This document shows, in pieces, positions 16,727 through 25,073 of a DNA stretch of 34,049 bases. A program made the translations under genes and the position numbers. The notes under the pieces are model-generated. The model saw only the letters and a list, made by a program, of their open reading frames with translations, had not been told where the DNA came from and ran no database searches. Numbering within the stretch: the stretch's first letter is position 1; each line of letters begins with the position of its first letter. Origin of the DNA: Rhizobium sp. Q54 (GTDB lineage: Bacteria > Bacteroidota > Bacteroidia > Flavobacteriales > Flavobacteriaceae); the NCBI GenBank assembly GCA_943328505.2, contig CALQAH020000023.1, positions 1-34,049 on the forward strand, read 5' to 3'.

Positions 16727-17449
16727 CTACAACTTATGAATAATAAATATGGTCGGTCTGTTATGCAGGTCGACCTTTATTTTTTTCCAATCGGCAACAC
16801 GATGTGTTTTAATAAATTCAGTTGGTAAAGTAATATCGGTAGCTATACAAAGATGTGTATTAGGTTGCAACGCATTTAATAAATCTTCTAAAAATTTATT
16901 GTTTCTAAAAGGAGTTTCTATGAAAATTTGGGATTGGTCTTTATCGTTGGATAATTTTTCAAAATTTTTCAGAGCAATTTTTTTTTCTCCTTTGTCAATA
17001 GGGAGATAGCCATTAAAAGCAAAACTTTGCCCATTCATGCCAGATGCCATCATGGCTAATAAAATAGAAGATGGTCCAACTAACGGTATTACTTGTATCC
17101 CTTTTTCATGAGCAATTTTAACCATAACTGCGCCTGGATCAGCAACACCAGGACAACCAGCATCACTCATTAATCCAACATTCTTACCTTCTAAGCAGGG
17201 TTGAATCATGCTATTGAATTCTAATTTTTCGGTATGTTTGTTTAGGGTAGAAATTCTTATAGAAGCCTGAACTTTTTCAGGGTGAACACTTTTAATAAAT
17301 TTTCGGGCTACTTTTTCGTTTTCAACAATATAATCATCTATAAAGTCTAGGGTTCTTTTTATAGTTATTGGTAATACATCTTCAGGATTCATTTCCCCCA
17401 ATGTGGTTGGAATTAAATAAAGTTTTCCTATTGGAAATGTTGGGTTCAT
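16727..17449 (-). CDS. RsmI-like SAM-dependent methyltransferase (tetrapyrrole methylase fold), short form
   Basis: A 240-residue protein of the family that includes RsmI, the 16S rRNA C1402 2'-O-methyltransferase. GKLYLIPTTLGEMNPEDVLP is the N-terminal strand-loop. SDAGCPGVADPGA is the SAM-pocket motif (SDAG-x-P in RsmI), and VGPSSILLAMMASGMNGQSFAFNGYLP and IFIETPFRNNKFLEDLL follow as in RsmI. It is about 40 residues shorter than RsmI, lacking its C-terminal extension, so the target may differ. Its ATG overlaps the stop of the phosphatase gene by four bases, which indicates translational coupling. Confidence 0.8.
   Translation of the reverse strand: MNPTFPIGKLYLIPTTLGEMNPEDVLPITIKRTLDFIDDYIVENEKVARKFIKSVHPEKVQASIRISTLNKHTEKLEFNSMIQPCLEGKNVGLMSDAGCPGVADPGAVMVKIAHEKGIQVIPLVGPSSILLAMMASGMNGQSFAFNGYLPIDKGEKKIALKNFEKLSNDKDQSQIFIETPFRNNKFLEDLLNALQPNTHLCIATDITLPTEFIKTHRVADWKKIKVDLHNRPTIFIIHKL
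16751..16785 (+). terminator. Possible terminator for the lysozyme-like gene
   Basis: GGTCG (16751-16755) pairs with CGACC (16771-16775), followed by TTTATTTTTTT on the plus strand. It lies inside the 3' end of the convergent methyltransferase gene. The stem is short, so the call is weak. Confidence 0.35.
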
Positions 17450-17913
17450 GGATGTTTTGCAATAAGTTTTTTCGCAATAATGTCACAAGTTTCATCTAGC
17501 ATTTCATAAACAGTTTCAAAACCATTTTGTAAACCATAATAAGGATCGGGAACATCTACATTTTCATCGGGAAACAAATAATTCAGAATTATTTCAACTT
17601 TTTCCTTTTGTTCATCGGTTTTAGCTAATTCAATTACATTATCATAATTGGAACCGTCCATAACAAAAATATAATCAAATTTATTGAAGTCACTCGGTAC
17701 AAATTCCCTTCCTCTTTGATTTGTAATGTCTAAACCGTTTTTTTTTGCAACTTCAATAGAGCGAGGGTCGGGCTGTTTTCCAATATTATAATTACTAGTT
17801 CCTGCTGAGTCGACATAGAATTTGTCTTTTGGAAGTTTGGATGCCAATAATCCTTCAGCCAATGGAGACCGACAAATATTTCCAAGACAAACCATTAAAA
17901 TTTTAACGGGCAT
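17446..17913 (-). CDS. Low-molecular-weight protein-tyrosine phosphatase
   Basis: A 155-residue cytoplasmic phosphatase. The P-loop CLGNICRS near the N-terminus has the CX5R signature (Cys9, Arg15), and the general acid Asp123 lies in VPDPYYG. DSAGTSNYNIGKQPDPRS is the second conserved segment. Substrates may be tyrosine-phosphorylated proteins, or the arginine-phosphatase branch could apply; sequence does not decide. It sits 51 bases after dnaA and overlaps the methyltransferase gene by four bases. Confidence 0.93.
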   Translation of the reverse strand: MPVKILMVCLGNICRSPLAEGLLASKLPKDKFYVDSAGTSNYNIGKQPDPRSIEVAKKNGLDITNQRGREFVPSDFNKFDYIFVMDGSNYDNVIELAKTDEQKEKVEIILNYLFPDENVDVPDPYYGLQNGFETVYEMLDETCDIIAKKLIAKHP

Positions 17914-17964
17914 AGTTTAATAATTCTTAATTACCAGCAAAGTAAACTACTTTTTACTGATGGA

Positions 17965-19392
17965 TTATAATGAAAGTTTTTTGTGAATATCTTCCACAAA
18001 TTTTTTGAATTGTTTGTCTGTTGAAACAAGGTTGTCAACTGTTTTACATGCGTGTAGAACGGTAGCGTGATCTCTATCTCCAATTTGTGAGCCAATGTTA
18101 GCCAATGAAGCTTTGGTGAATTTCTTAGCAAAAAACATGGCTAGCTGTCTTGCTTGTACTACGTGACGTTTTCTTGTTTTTGATTGTAAAGTATCTAAGT
18201 CCAATTGGAAATAATCGGAAACTACTTTCTGGATGTAATCAATAGAAATTTCACGTTTAACATTTTTTACAAATTTTTCAACAACGTGTTTCGCCAAATC
18301 GAGAGTTACTTCTTTCTTATTGAAAGACGATTGTGCAATTAATGAAATAATAGCGCCTTCTAATTCTCTAACATTAGATTTGATGTTACGTGCCACATAT
18401 TCTATAATTTCATCAGGCATTTCAACACCATCTCTATAAAGTATGTTTTTTAATATCGAAATTCTAGTTTCGTAATCGGGTTGGTGCAATTCTGCGGATA
18501 AACCCCATTTAAAACGAGACAATAGGCGTTGTTCTATGTCTTGCATATCAACAGGCGCTTTGTCTGAAGTTAGAATTACTTGTTTTCCGTTTTGATGTAA
18601 GTAATTAAAAATATGGAAAAATACATCTTGAGTTCCGGTTTTTCCAGAAAGGAATTGAACATCATCAATTATTAAAACATCTATTAATTGATAAAAATGA
18701 ATAAAATCGTTTCTATTATTTTTCTTTACAGAATCGATATATTGTTGAGTAAATACTTCAGCAGAAATATACAACACTGTTTTTTCAGGGTATTTATCTT
18801 TAATTTCAACACCAATGGCATGCGCCAAATGGGTTTTTCCTAAGCCAACACCACCAAAAATTAATAAAGGATTGAAAGAAGTTCCGCCGGGTTTGTTGGC
18901 AACCGCCATTCCTGCAGAACGAGCTAATCGATTTGAATCTCCTTCAAGGAAATTGTCAAAACTGTAATTTGGATTTAGTTGAGACTCAATTTTTAAATTT
19001 CTAATTCCAGGAATTACAAATGGATTTTTGAGTTCAGTACTAATATTTTTATAAGGTGCATCAACATCTTGCGCTTTTAAAGGACTTCGGTGCGCGCTTG
19101 GTAATTGTTCAGTAAAAGGTTGTTTATTTCCATAAGTGTTCTCCATTTTGATTTTATAGAGTAACTTTGCGTTTTTTCCAAGTTCTTTAGTTAAGGCAAC
19201 TTTTAGTAATTTAACATAATGCTCCTCAAGCCATTCGTAGAAAAATTTACTTGGCACTTGAATATATAATGCATTATCAGTTAGTTCAACTGATTTAATC
19301 GGTTCAAACCAAGTTTTGTACGCTTGTTCTTGAATGTTGTCTTTTATAAAAGACAGACAATTTTCCCATACCGATTGCGCAGTTTTGCTCAT
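17965..19392 (-). CDS. dnaA: Chromosomal replication initiator DnaA
   Basis: A 475-residue initiator that binds DnaA boxes at oriC and melts the origin. I chose ATG 19392 (MSKTAQSVWENCLSFIKDNI), the standard start of domain I; a longer frame from TTG 19434 adds 14 residues with no support. The AAA+ domain has Walker A FGGVGLGKTHLA at about 179-190 and Walker B VLIIDDVQFLSG at about 240. The C-terminal DNA-binding domain IV carries GDRDHATVLHACKTV. The linker (domain II) around 90-125 is short. A DnaA box lies upstream at 19481-19489. I see no cluster of boxes, so this window does not itself show oriC. Confidence 0.97.
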   Translation of the reverse strand: MSKTAQSVWENCLSFIKDNIQEQAYKTWFEPIKSVELTDNALYIQVPSKFFYEWLEEHYVKLLKVALTKELGKNAKLLYKIKMENTYGNKQPFTEQLPSAHRSPLKAQDVDAPYKNISTELKNPFVIPGIRNLKIESQLNPNYSFDNFLEGDSNRLARSAGMAVANKPGGTSFNPLLIFGGVGLGKTHLAHAIGVEIKDKYPEKTVLYISAEVFTQQYIDSVKKNNRNDFIHFYQLIDVLIIDDVQFLSGKTGTQDVFFHIFNYLHQNGKQVILTSDKAPVDMQDIEQRLLSRFKWGLSAELHQPDYETRISILKNILYRDGVEMPDEIIEYVARNIKSNVRELEGAIISLIAQSSFNKKEVTLDLAKHVVEKFVKNVKREISIDYIQKVVSDYFQLDLDTLQSKTRKRHVVQARQLAMFFAKKFTKASLANIGSQIGDRDHATVLHACKTVDNLVSTDKQFKKFVEDIHKKLSL

Positions 19393-19480
19393 AATTATTC
19401 TTGAAATTAAATTGTTTTTTTTAAGGTTAATCAAACAAAAAAGGATATAAACTTCTTGCTGTATATTGGGTGAGCAAATA

Positions 19481-19489
19481 TGTGAATAA
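19481..19489 (-). promoter_or_regulatory. dnaA: DnaA box upstream of dnaA
   Basis: The minus strand reads TTATTCACA, a match to the TTATnCACA consensus, 89 bases upstream of the dnaA ATG. It overlaps by two bases a CATATTTG at 19475-19482, one base off the -7 consensus. This suggests autoregulation. Only this one box was found in the 182-base gap. Confidence 0.45.
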
Positions 19490-19543
19490 TATTCTTTAAA
19501 AAAAATAAAATTTGAATTGATTTTTCAAAAATATTGTTGTATG

Positions 19544-19553
19544 AACATATGTT
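19544..19553. repeat. Ten-base palindrome upstream of the thioesterase gene
   Basis: AACATATGTT is a perfect palindrome 21 bases before the thioesterase start codon, in the dnaA-thioesterase divergent region. It could bind a dimeric regulator, or arise by chance in AT-rich DNA. Confidence 0.3.
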
Positions 19554-19574
19554 AAATAAATTGTAAAGAAATAA

Positions 19575-19973
19575 ATGAAAGAACATCAAATCCAAGTTAG
19601 GGTACGTTATTCAGAAACTGATCAAATGAGTGTGGTGTATCACGGTAATTATGTGCCTTATTTTGAGATGGGCAGAGTGGAATGGCTTAGAAATAAAGGG
19701 ATTTCATATAAGTCGTTGGAAGAGAGTGGTATTGCTCTGCCTATTGTTTCAATGACTATAAATTATAAAAAACCAGCACGTTATGACGATTTGCTTACAG
19801 TGATAACAAAGTTTAAAAGCCAGAGTTCAGTGAAGGTAGAATTTGATTGTGAAATTTGGAACAATGAAAATGAATTGTTAACAACTGCTCATTTTATTTT
19901 GGTTTTTGTGAACATAAATACGGGAAAACCAATAGCTCCCCCTGAATACATATTGAATATTATGAAATCTTAA
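19575..19973 (+). CDS. Acyl-CoA thioesterase (YbgC/4HBT hotdog fold)
   Basis: A 132-residue cytoplasmic hotdog-fold thioesterase. The N-terminus VRYSETDQMSVVYHGNYVPYFEMGRVEWLR carries the YbgC/4-hydroxybenzoyl-CoA thioesterase signature with the catalytic Asp in SETDQMSVVYHGNY. The middle INYKKPARYDDLLTVITKF and the C-terminal LTTAHFILVFVN are typical. It would hydrolyse short acyl-CoAs. It runs divergently from dnaA and ends one base before the convergent YigZ gene, leaving no room for a terminator between them. Confidence 0.92.
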   Translation: MKEHQIQVRVRYSETDQMSVVYHGNYVPYFEMGRVEWLRNKGISYKSLEESGIALPIVSMTINYKKPARYDDLLTVITKFKSQSSVKVEFDCEIWNNENELLTTAHFILVFVNINTGKPIAPPEYILNIMKS

Positions 19974-19974
19974 T

Positions 19975-20580
19975 TTATTCTTTTAATTTGATGTTAATTT
20001 CATAAAAATTATCAATAATTTCAAAAATACTATCAGCGTTTTTTTTTCGGGTGGCAATTTCAATTTCGCAATTCATTTCCATCTTTTGTGAAATGATTTC
20101 GAGGTTTTTTTCTTTAATTAATCGCATTACTTTATTCATATTTTTATAATCAAAAGAAATAATATAATGAATATTAATCGTTTTTTCAACAATTTCTGCA
20201 GCTTCCAATGCCATTTGTGTGGTAATTTTGTAGGCACTTATTAATCCACCAACGCCTAATTTTACGCCTCCAAAAAAACGAACCACTACAATCAAAATAT
20301 TGGTTACGTCAAAAGATTGAATTTGCCCGTAAATCGGTGCGCCAGCTGAATTGCTTGGCTCTCCATCGTCATTAGCTCTGTAAATAATTTTGTCGGTACC
20401 TATTTGGAAAGCATAACAAAAATGTACTGCACCGTGGTGTTGCTTTCGTAAATTGTCTAAATGTGTTTTGATTTCCTCTTCGGTAGTTACCGGAAATGCA
20501 TAGCCAAAAAACTTACTGTTTTTATCTTTAAAAAGTACTTCTTCTGTTGGGAATGAAATAGTTTTGTAGGTGTCTTTCAA
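19975..20580 (-). CDS. YigZ/IMPACT family protein
   Basis: A 201-residue protein of the YigZ (UPF0029/IMPACT) family. The conserved middle is ANDDGEPSNSAGAPIYGQIQSFDVTNILIVVVRFFGGVKLGVGGLISAYK, which is the family signature in order. The C-terminal ~75 residues form a ferredoxin-like EF-G domain IV-type segment. The biochemical role in bacteria is not settled; a link to translation or nucleic acid binding is suggested by the eukaryotic relative. It lies downstream of the HAD phosphatase and ribD on the same strand. Confidence 0.88.
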   Translation of the reverse strand: MKDTYKTISFPTEEVLFKDKNSKFFGYAFPVTTEEEIKTHLDNLRKQHHGAVHFCYAFQIGTDKIIYRANDDGEPSNSAGAPIYGQIQSFDVTNILIVVVRFFGGVKLGVGGLISAYKITTQMALEAAEIVEKTINIHYIISFDYKNMNKVMRLIKEKNLEIISQKMEMNCEIEIATRKKNADSIFEIIDNFYEINIKLKE

Positions 20581-20620
20581 TGCTGTTTACTAGTTATTTT
20601 TTGAAATTGACATTGAAATT

Positions 20621-21229
20621 TTAAAGCGGTAATTCTTTCTTAGAAAATAAATCCACTACATCTTCATCGCCAACTTTAATATTCCAAACGTGCAGCCCAA
20701 GTACTTCGGCTATATCGGTGTTGTCTTTTTTATCATCCACAAATAAAGTTCTCTTTGGTGATAAATCATGTTTTTTAAGAATGGTAGTGAAAATTTCAGG
20801 TTGCGGTTTTCTCATTCCCATTTCATAGGAATAATATATTTTTTCAAAACACCGGTAAAAATCAGAGTAGAATGACATACCCGTTTTATGTTCAAAGTGA
20901 TCAATGTGAATGGAGTCAGTATTGGTTAATAAAAACAAACGGTATTTTGTAGTAAGTAATTGTAAAAACTCCAATCTGTACAATGGAAAATCACCAATTA
21001 ATGAATTCCAAGCTTTTCTAATGTCTTCAACACCAGCATCTGGAATATATTTTTGAAATGATTCAATAAATTGAAGTTCTGTGATTTTTCCTTTTTCAAA
21101 CAAATCATTTTGGGCAATTAAATCCTCATTAGGACCATCCAAGCCCAATTTTTTAAATTCCTCAATCGATGTTTCTTTTTCTAAGTTGATAAAAACATCT
21201 CCAAAATCAAAAATTATCGTATTAATCAT
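20621..21229 (-). CDS. HAD family phosphatase (YihX-like)
   Basis: A 202-residue HAD hydrolase. Motif I is IIFDFGDVFI with nucleophile Asp8; a Gly two residues on replaces the usual acid, as in YihX-type glucose-1-phosphatases. Motif II is LLTNTDSIH, the motif III lysine sits in MRKPQPEIF, and motif IV is LFVDDKKDN. The substrate is unknown, with sugar phosphates or FMN-like nucleotides possible. It overlaps the 3' end of ribD by eight bases. In a riboflavin context it could supply the long-missing phosphatase step (dephosphorylation of the RibD product), but that is inference. Confidence 0.88.
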   Translation of the reverse strand: MINTIIFDFGDVFINLEKETSIEEFKKLGLDGPNEDLIAQNDLFEKGKITELQFIESFQKYIPDAGVEDIRKAWNSLIGDFPLYRLEFLQLLTTKYRLFLLTNTDSIHIDHFEHKTGMSFYSDFYRCFEKIYYSYEMGMRKPQPEIFTTILKKHDLSPKRTLFVDDKKDNTDIAEVLGLHVWNIKVGDEDVVDLFSKKELPL

Positions 21230-22262
21230 GATTGAAAAATAGTTTTAGTTCGTCGTTTTTTATTTTTTCTGAATGAAATAATCTATCTAAAATTGGTGCT
21301 TTTGTACCATTTTTAAAGAAATTATTCCCTTTAAAAACTCTTGCCTCATCCCAAAGATTGGCATCAATAAAAGTTTGTAACGTTTGACTTCCTCCTTCTA
21401 TAATTACAGATTGAAGATTGTATTTAAATAGAATTGAACAAATTTTTAATGGTAGATGGATATCAAAGATAGCATTTTCGTATATAAGATTTTCAAAAGA
21501 TGTTAAATTTTCTTGTTCAGTGATGATAATTGACTTCTTTTTTTGATCTTTAACATGGTAATCATTAGTGATTTTGCCAGTTTTGTCTAATACAATTCGA
21601 ATTGGATTTCTACCATTCCAATCCCTAACATCCAATTGTGGATTATCGTCTAATACAGTTTTTGTGCCTACTAATATTGCCATTTCTTCGCTACGCCATT
21701 TATGAACTAGTTGACGCGAATACTCATTAGAAATCCAAACAGGAGCTATTTTTTCTTTTTTTTCAGGAGCCAAAAAACCATCTTGACTTTCAGCCCATTT
21801 TAAAATTATATAAGGACGTTTTTTAGTGTGAAATGTAAAAAAACGTTTATTGGAATCGATACACTCTTTTTCTAAAACACCAATTGTAACATTTTTGCCT
21901 GCTTCAATTAATTTTTTTATCCCTTTTCCTGCAACTTTACTATTTGGGTCAATAGTTCCTATAACAATATTGGGAATAGCGTGTTTTAAAATTAAATCGC
22001 AACATGGAGGTGTTTTTCCAAAATGACTGCAGGGTTCTAAACTGACATAAATAGTTGATTTTGAGAGTAATGATTTATCCTTTACAGCGTTTATGGCATT
22101 TACTTCTGCATGTGAACTGCCATACGCTGATGTGAATCCTTCACCAATAATGTTATTTTCATAAACAACTACGGCGCCAACAGAAGGGTTTGGCATTGCG
22201 CTTGGAAATCCATTTTTGGCTAATTCCAGACAACGTTTTATATAATATTGATGTATCTTCAC
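21222..22262 (-). CDS. ribD: Bifunctional riboflavin deaminase/reductase RibD
   Basis: A 346-residue cytoplasmic enzyme carrying out the second and third steps of riboflavin synthesis: deamination of the diaminopyrimidine, then NADPH-dependent reduction of the ribose. The N-terminal deaminase domain has zinc ligands His51 (in HAEVNAI), Cys78 (in EPCSHFGKTPPCC) and Cys87. The C-terminal reductase domain starts near RPYIILKWAESQDG (about 150), with NPQLDVR and VIIEGGSQTLQTF. It is divergent from a GNAT gene with only 34 bases between. It overlaps a HAD phosphatase gene. Confidence 0.95.
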   Translation of the reverse strand: MKIHQYYIKRCLELAKNGFPSAMPNPSVGAVVVYENNIIGEGFTSAYGSSHAEVNAINAVKDKSLLSKSTIYVSLEPCSHFGKTPPCCDLILKHAIPNIVIGTIDPNSKVAGKGIKKLIEAGKNVTIGVLEKECIDSNKRFFTFHTKKRPYIILKWAESQDGFLAPEKKEKIAPVWISNEYSRQLVHKWRSEEMAILVGTKTVLDDNPQLDVRDWNGRNPIRIVLDKTGKITNDYHVKDQKKKSIIITEQENLTSFENLIYENAIFDIHLPLKICSILFKYNLQSVIIEGGSQTLQTFIDANLWDEARVFKGNNFFKNGTKAPILDRLFHSEKIKNDELKLFFNHD

Positions 22263-22296
22263 AACGCAAAAATAAGTTTTTTAAATTTAGGAGTTT

Positions 22297-22773
22297 ATGA
22301 TTATCCGAGAAATTCAAAAAGAAGATAACGAGCAAGTTGCAGCTGTAATTCGGCAGGTTTTAATTGAACTTAATGTCCCAAAAGTTGGGACTGCCTATGC
22401 TGATCCTCAATTGGATTCTATGTTTGAAGCCTATCAAAATTTTAAATCAGTGTATTATGTTATTGAAAGTAATTACAAAATAATAGGTGGAGCAGGAATT
22501 ATGCAACTCGAGAATTCTGATTCTACAATATGTGAACTACAAAAAATGTATTTCTTACCCGAAGCACGTGGTCTTGGTTTAGGAAGTCAATTAATGGAAA
22601 AATGTTTGAACAGTGCTAGTTCTTATGGTTATGAGAAATGTTATTTAGAAACGATGCCTTATATGGAAGCAGCACAAAAATTGTATAAAAAAGTAGGCTT
22701 TGATTATATTTGTGCACCTTTGGGAAATACAGGCCATACGAGTTGTCCGGTTTGGATGTTAAAAGATTTATAG
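22297..22773 (+). CDS. GNAT N-acetyltransferase
   Basis: A 158-residue GNAT protein. The acetyl-CoA loop is LPEARGLGLGSQLM, and the beta4-alpha3 region ICELQKMYF precedes it as in the fold. The C-terminal CYLETMPYMEAAQKLYKKVGFDYI is typical. The substrate is unknown. It abuts prmC without a gap (TAG stop, then ATG), indicating co-expression. It is divergent from ribD. Confidence 0.85.
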   Translation: MIIREIQKEDNEQVAAVIRQVLIELNVPKVGTAYADPQLDSMFEAYQNFKSVYYVIESNYKIIGGAGIMQLENSDSTICELQKMYFLPEARGLGLGSQLMEKCLNSASSYGYEKCYLETMPYMEAAQKLYKKVGFDYICAPLGNTGHTSCPVWMLKDL

Positions 22774-23637
22774 ATGCTATTTAAAAATTACAAAACACTT
22801 TTTTTAAAGGATTTAATTTCAATTTACGACGATAAAGAAATAGAAAGTTTTTTTTTCCTCATTTTGGAGAAAAACCATCAGTTGAAACGCATTGATTTGG
22901 CTTTAAACCCTGAACTTGAATTGAGTGAGAGTCAATTGCAAGAATGGAATGCTATTCTCGACCAGTTAAAAAATCAAAAACCCATTCAGTACATTTTGGA
23001 AGAAACTTATTTTTACGGTTTGCCTTTCTATGTGGATAAAAATGTGCTAATTCCGCGTCCAGAAACGGAAGAATTAGTGGAATTAATAATTTCTAAAAAT
23101 CTAAATTTCCAACAATCTAATAATCTAAAAATTCTAGACATTGGTACAGGAAGCGGTTGTATTGCGATTGCTATTGCTAAAAATATTCCAAATGCTAGTG
23201 TTTTTGCCATTGATGTTTCCCAAAATGCGTTAGAAATTGCTAAAAGAAATGCTCAACTAAATGAAGTTGAAGTTACCTTTTTACAAAAAAACATTTTAGA
23301 AATTGATGACCTAAAACAACAATTTGATATTATTGTGTCCAATCCACCTTATGTTCGCAACATGGAAAAAGCCGAGATTAATAAAAATGTTTTGGAATAT
23401 GAACCTCACTTAGCGCTATTTGTTGAAGATAATGATGCCTTACTTTTTTATAGAAAAATTTCCGAATTGGCAAAGAAAAGCTTAAGTCCAAGCGGACAAT
23501 TGTATTTTGAAATTAATCAGTATTTGGGAGCATCAACAGTTGAATTGGTACAAAGTTTTGGTTTTGAAAATATCGAGTTGAAAAAAGATATTTATGGGAA
23601 TGATAGAATGATTTCTTGTGATAATGTAGAAAATTGA
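22774..23637 (+). CDS. prmC: Release factor glutamine methyltransferase PrmC
   Basis: A 287-residue SAM-dependent enzyme that methylates the Gln of the GGQ motif in peptide release factors RF1 and RF2. The N-terminal helical recognition domain covers about residues 1-80, then IPRPETEELVELI. The SAM motif LDIGTGSGCIAIAIAK lies near 121-136 and the catalytic NPPYV at 190-194, the hallmark of PrmC/HemK. The length is standard. Its ATG follows the GNAT stop directly. It ends 21 bases before the convergent ABC permease gene. Confidence 0.95.
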   Translation: MLFKNYKTLFLKDLISIYDDKEIESFFFLILEKNHQLKRIDLALNPELELSESQLQEWNAILDQLKNQKPIQYILEETYFYGLPFYVDKNVLIPRPETEELVELIISKNLNFQQSNNLKILDIGTGSGCIAIAIAKNIPNASVFAIDVSQNALEIAKRNAQLNEVEVTFLQKNILEIDDLKQQFDIIVSNPPYVRNMEKAEINKNVLEYEPHLALFVEDNDALLFYRKISELAKKSLSPSGQLYFEINQYLGASTVELVQSFGFENIELKKDIYGNDRMISCDNVEN

Positions 23638-23658
23638 ACACAGCCAACTGAACACTAA

Positions 23659-24903
23659 TTACTCATAGCGCAATGCCTCAATTGGGTCTAATTTAGAGGC
23701 TTTCAAAGCTGGATACGAACCAGAAACGACTGCTACAATAAACGTAGTAATTACCGCTGCAAATATGGCCATCCATGGAATTACGAAGCTAAAATCAATG
23801 GCTACTGCAATTAAATAACCAGTTAAAATTCCAAAAAGAATCCCTACTAAACCGCCAAGTTGTCCTATGATTAGCGTTTCTACAAAAAACTGAAAAGCAA
23901 TGGTATTTTTTGTAGCACCTAGCGCTTTTCGAACCCCAATTTCTCGAGTTCTTTCGGTTACTGAAACCAACATTATATTCATTAATGCAATCGAAGAACC
24001 AAATATGGTGATAATTCCAATTATCCATGCAGAAAGACTTAAAACACCTGTCATTTCTGCAATTCTGTTGATTAAATCATCACTTCTTGAAACACCAAAA
24101 TTATTTTTTTCAACCGGATTCAGTTTTCTAACATTTCGCATCGTAATTAATGCATGATCGATAGCTTCGTCTAACAATTCTGTTTTATCAATCATGGTGC
24201 TTACCGTATAATTGATGTTTGGAGTTGAAAACAAAGATCGAGCTACTTGAATTGGAATTAACATTCTCAAATCTTGTCTGTTGCCAAAGGTGGATCCTTT
24301 TTCTTTTAATACACCAATTACTTTAAATTTAGCGCCACGAACGGAGATAATTTTACCAATTGGATTTACATCTTTTAATAATCCTTTAGAAACAAAATCG
24401 GAGCCAAGCACACAAGAATAAGTATTGTTTCTAATGTCAAAGCTATTAAAATTTCTTCCTTGAGTCACTTCCAATCCCGAGTTGGTCACAAAATAATCAT
24501 CAACTCCTAAAACGGAAACTTCGGGATCAGTTTTTTGGTTTTCATATTTGGCTTCAGCTTGTCCAGTTGCTGTAAACGATAATGAAGTATGTGTAAAAGG
24601 ATAATCGTAATTTTCTTTGAACGCTTTAGCTTCTGGATAAGAAATAATTGGATTAATCTCTTCAATTTCATTTCCTCCATTATTTCTGGTTCTGTTCTCG
24701 TATTGATTAATATTGAATGTATTTGAACCCATTGAAGCGAAGTTGGAAGAAAGTGTGTTTTGTAAAGCAGAAACCACGGTTAAAATCCCAACTAAAGCCC
24801 AAATACCTAGAGCAATTATCAAAATGGTAAGTATTGTACGTAACAATTGAGTTCGAATTGAACCCATTGCTATTTTTATATTTTCTCTAAATAGTCTTGT
24901 CAT
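23659..24903 (-). CDS. MacB/FtsX-type ABC transporter permease
   Basis: A 414-residue inner-membrane protein. It has one N-terminal helix (TILTILIIALGIWALVGILTVVSAL), a large periplasmic MacB_PCD-type domain (about 45-280), then three C-terminal FtsX helices. VTERTREIGVRKALGATKNTI between helices 2 and 3 is the coupling-loop motif, and KASKLDPIEALRYE is the family tail. Such permeases drive mechanotransmission for efflux or lipoprotein-related export with a cognate ATPase. No ATPase gene is adjacent, so it must be encoded elsewhere. It is divergent from hisS. Confidence 0.92.
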   Translation of the reverse strand: MTRLFRENIKIAMGSIRTQLLRTILTILIIALGIWALVGILTVVSALQNTLSSNFASMGSNTFNINQYENRTRNNGGNEIEEINPIISYPEAKAFKENYDYPFTHTSLSFTATGQAEAKYENQKTDPEVSVLGVDDYFVTNSGLEVTQGRNFNSFDIRNNTYSCVLGSDFVSKGLLKDVNPIGKIISVRGAKFKVIGVLKEKGSTFGNRQDLRMLIPIQVARSLFSTPNINYTVSTMIDKTELLDEAIDHALITMRNVRKLNPVEKNNFGVSRSDDLINRIAEMTGVLSLSAWIIGIITIFGSSIALMNIMLVSVTERTREIGVRKALGATKNTIAFQFFVETLIIGQLGGLVGILFGILTGYLIAVAIDFSFVIPWMAIFAAVITTFIVAVVSGSYPALKASKLDPIEALRYE

Positions 24904-24993
24904 GATGGTAATTTGACACGAATTTACATTTTTTGTTACAAGTTTATGGTTCCAATTTTATAAAATAGTTGTAAAAAGTGAGATATTTGCAAA

Positions 24994-25045
24994 GCAATTA
25001 CAATATCAAAAAAATCAATTGCAATATCAATATCGAAAAAATTCA
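24994..25045. repeat. Degenerate AT-rich repeat upstream of hisS
   Basis: Two related blocks, GCAATTACAATATCAAAAAA and GCAATATCAATATCGAAAAA, lie in the hisS leader. They look like slippage-derived sequence. The rest of the 170-base divergent region holds no promoter I can call firmly. Confidence 0.4.
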
Positions 25046-25073
25046 AATTTAAATTCAACTTTCAATAATAAAA

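Noticed and set aside
19393..19574. Replication origin next to dnaA
   Set aside because: Only one DnaA box is present, with no box cluster or clear unwinding element; AT-richness alone is normal here.
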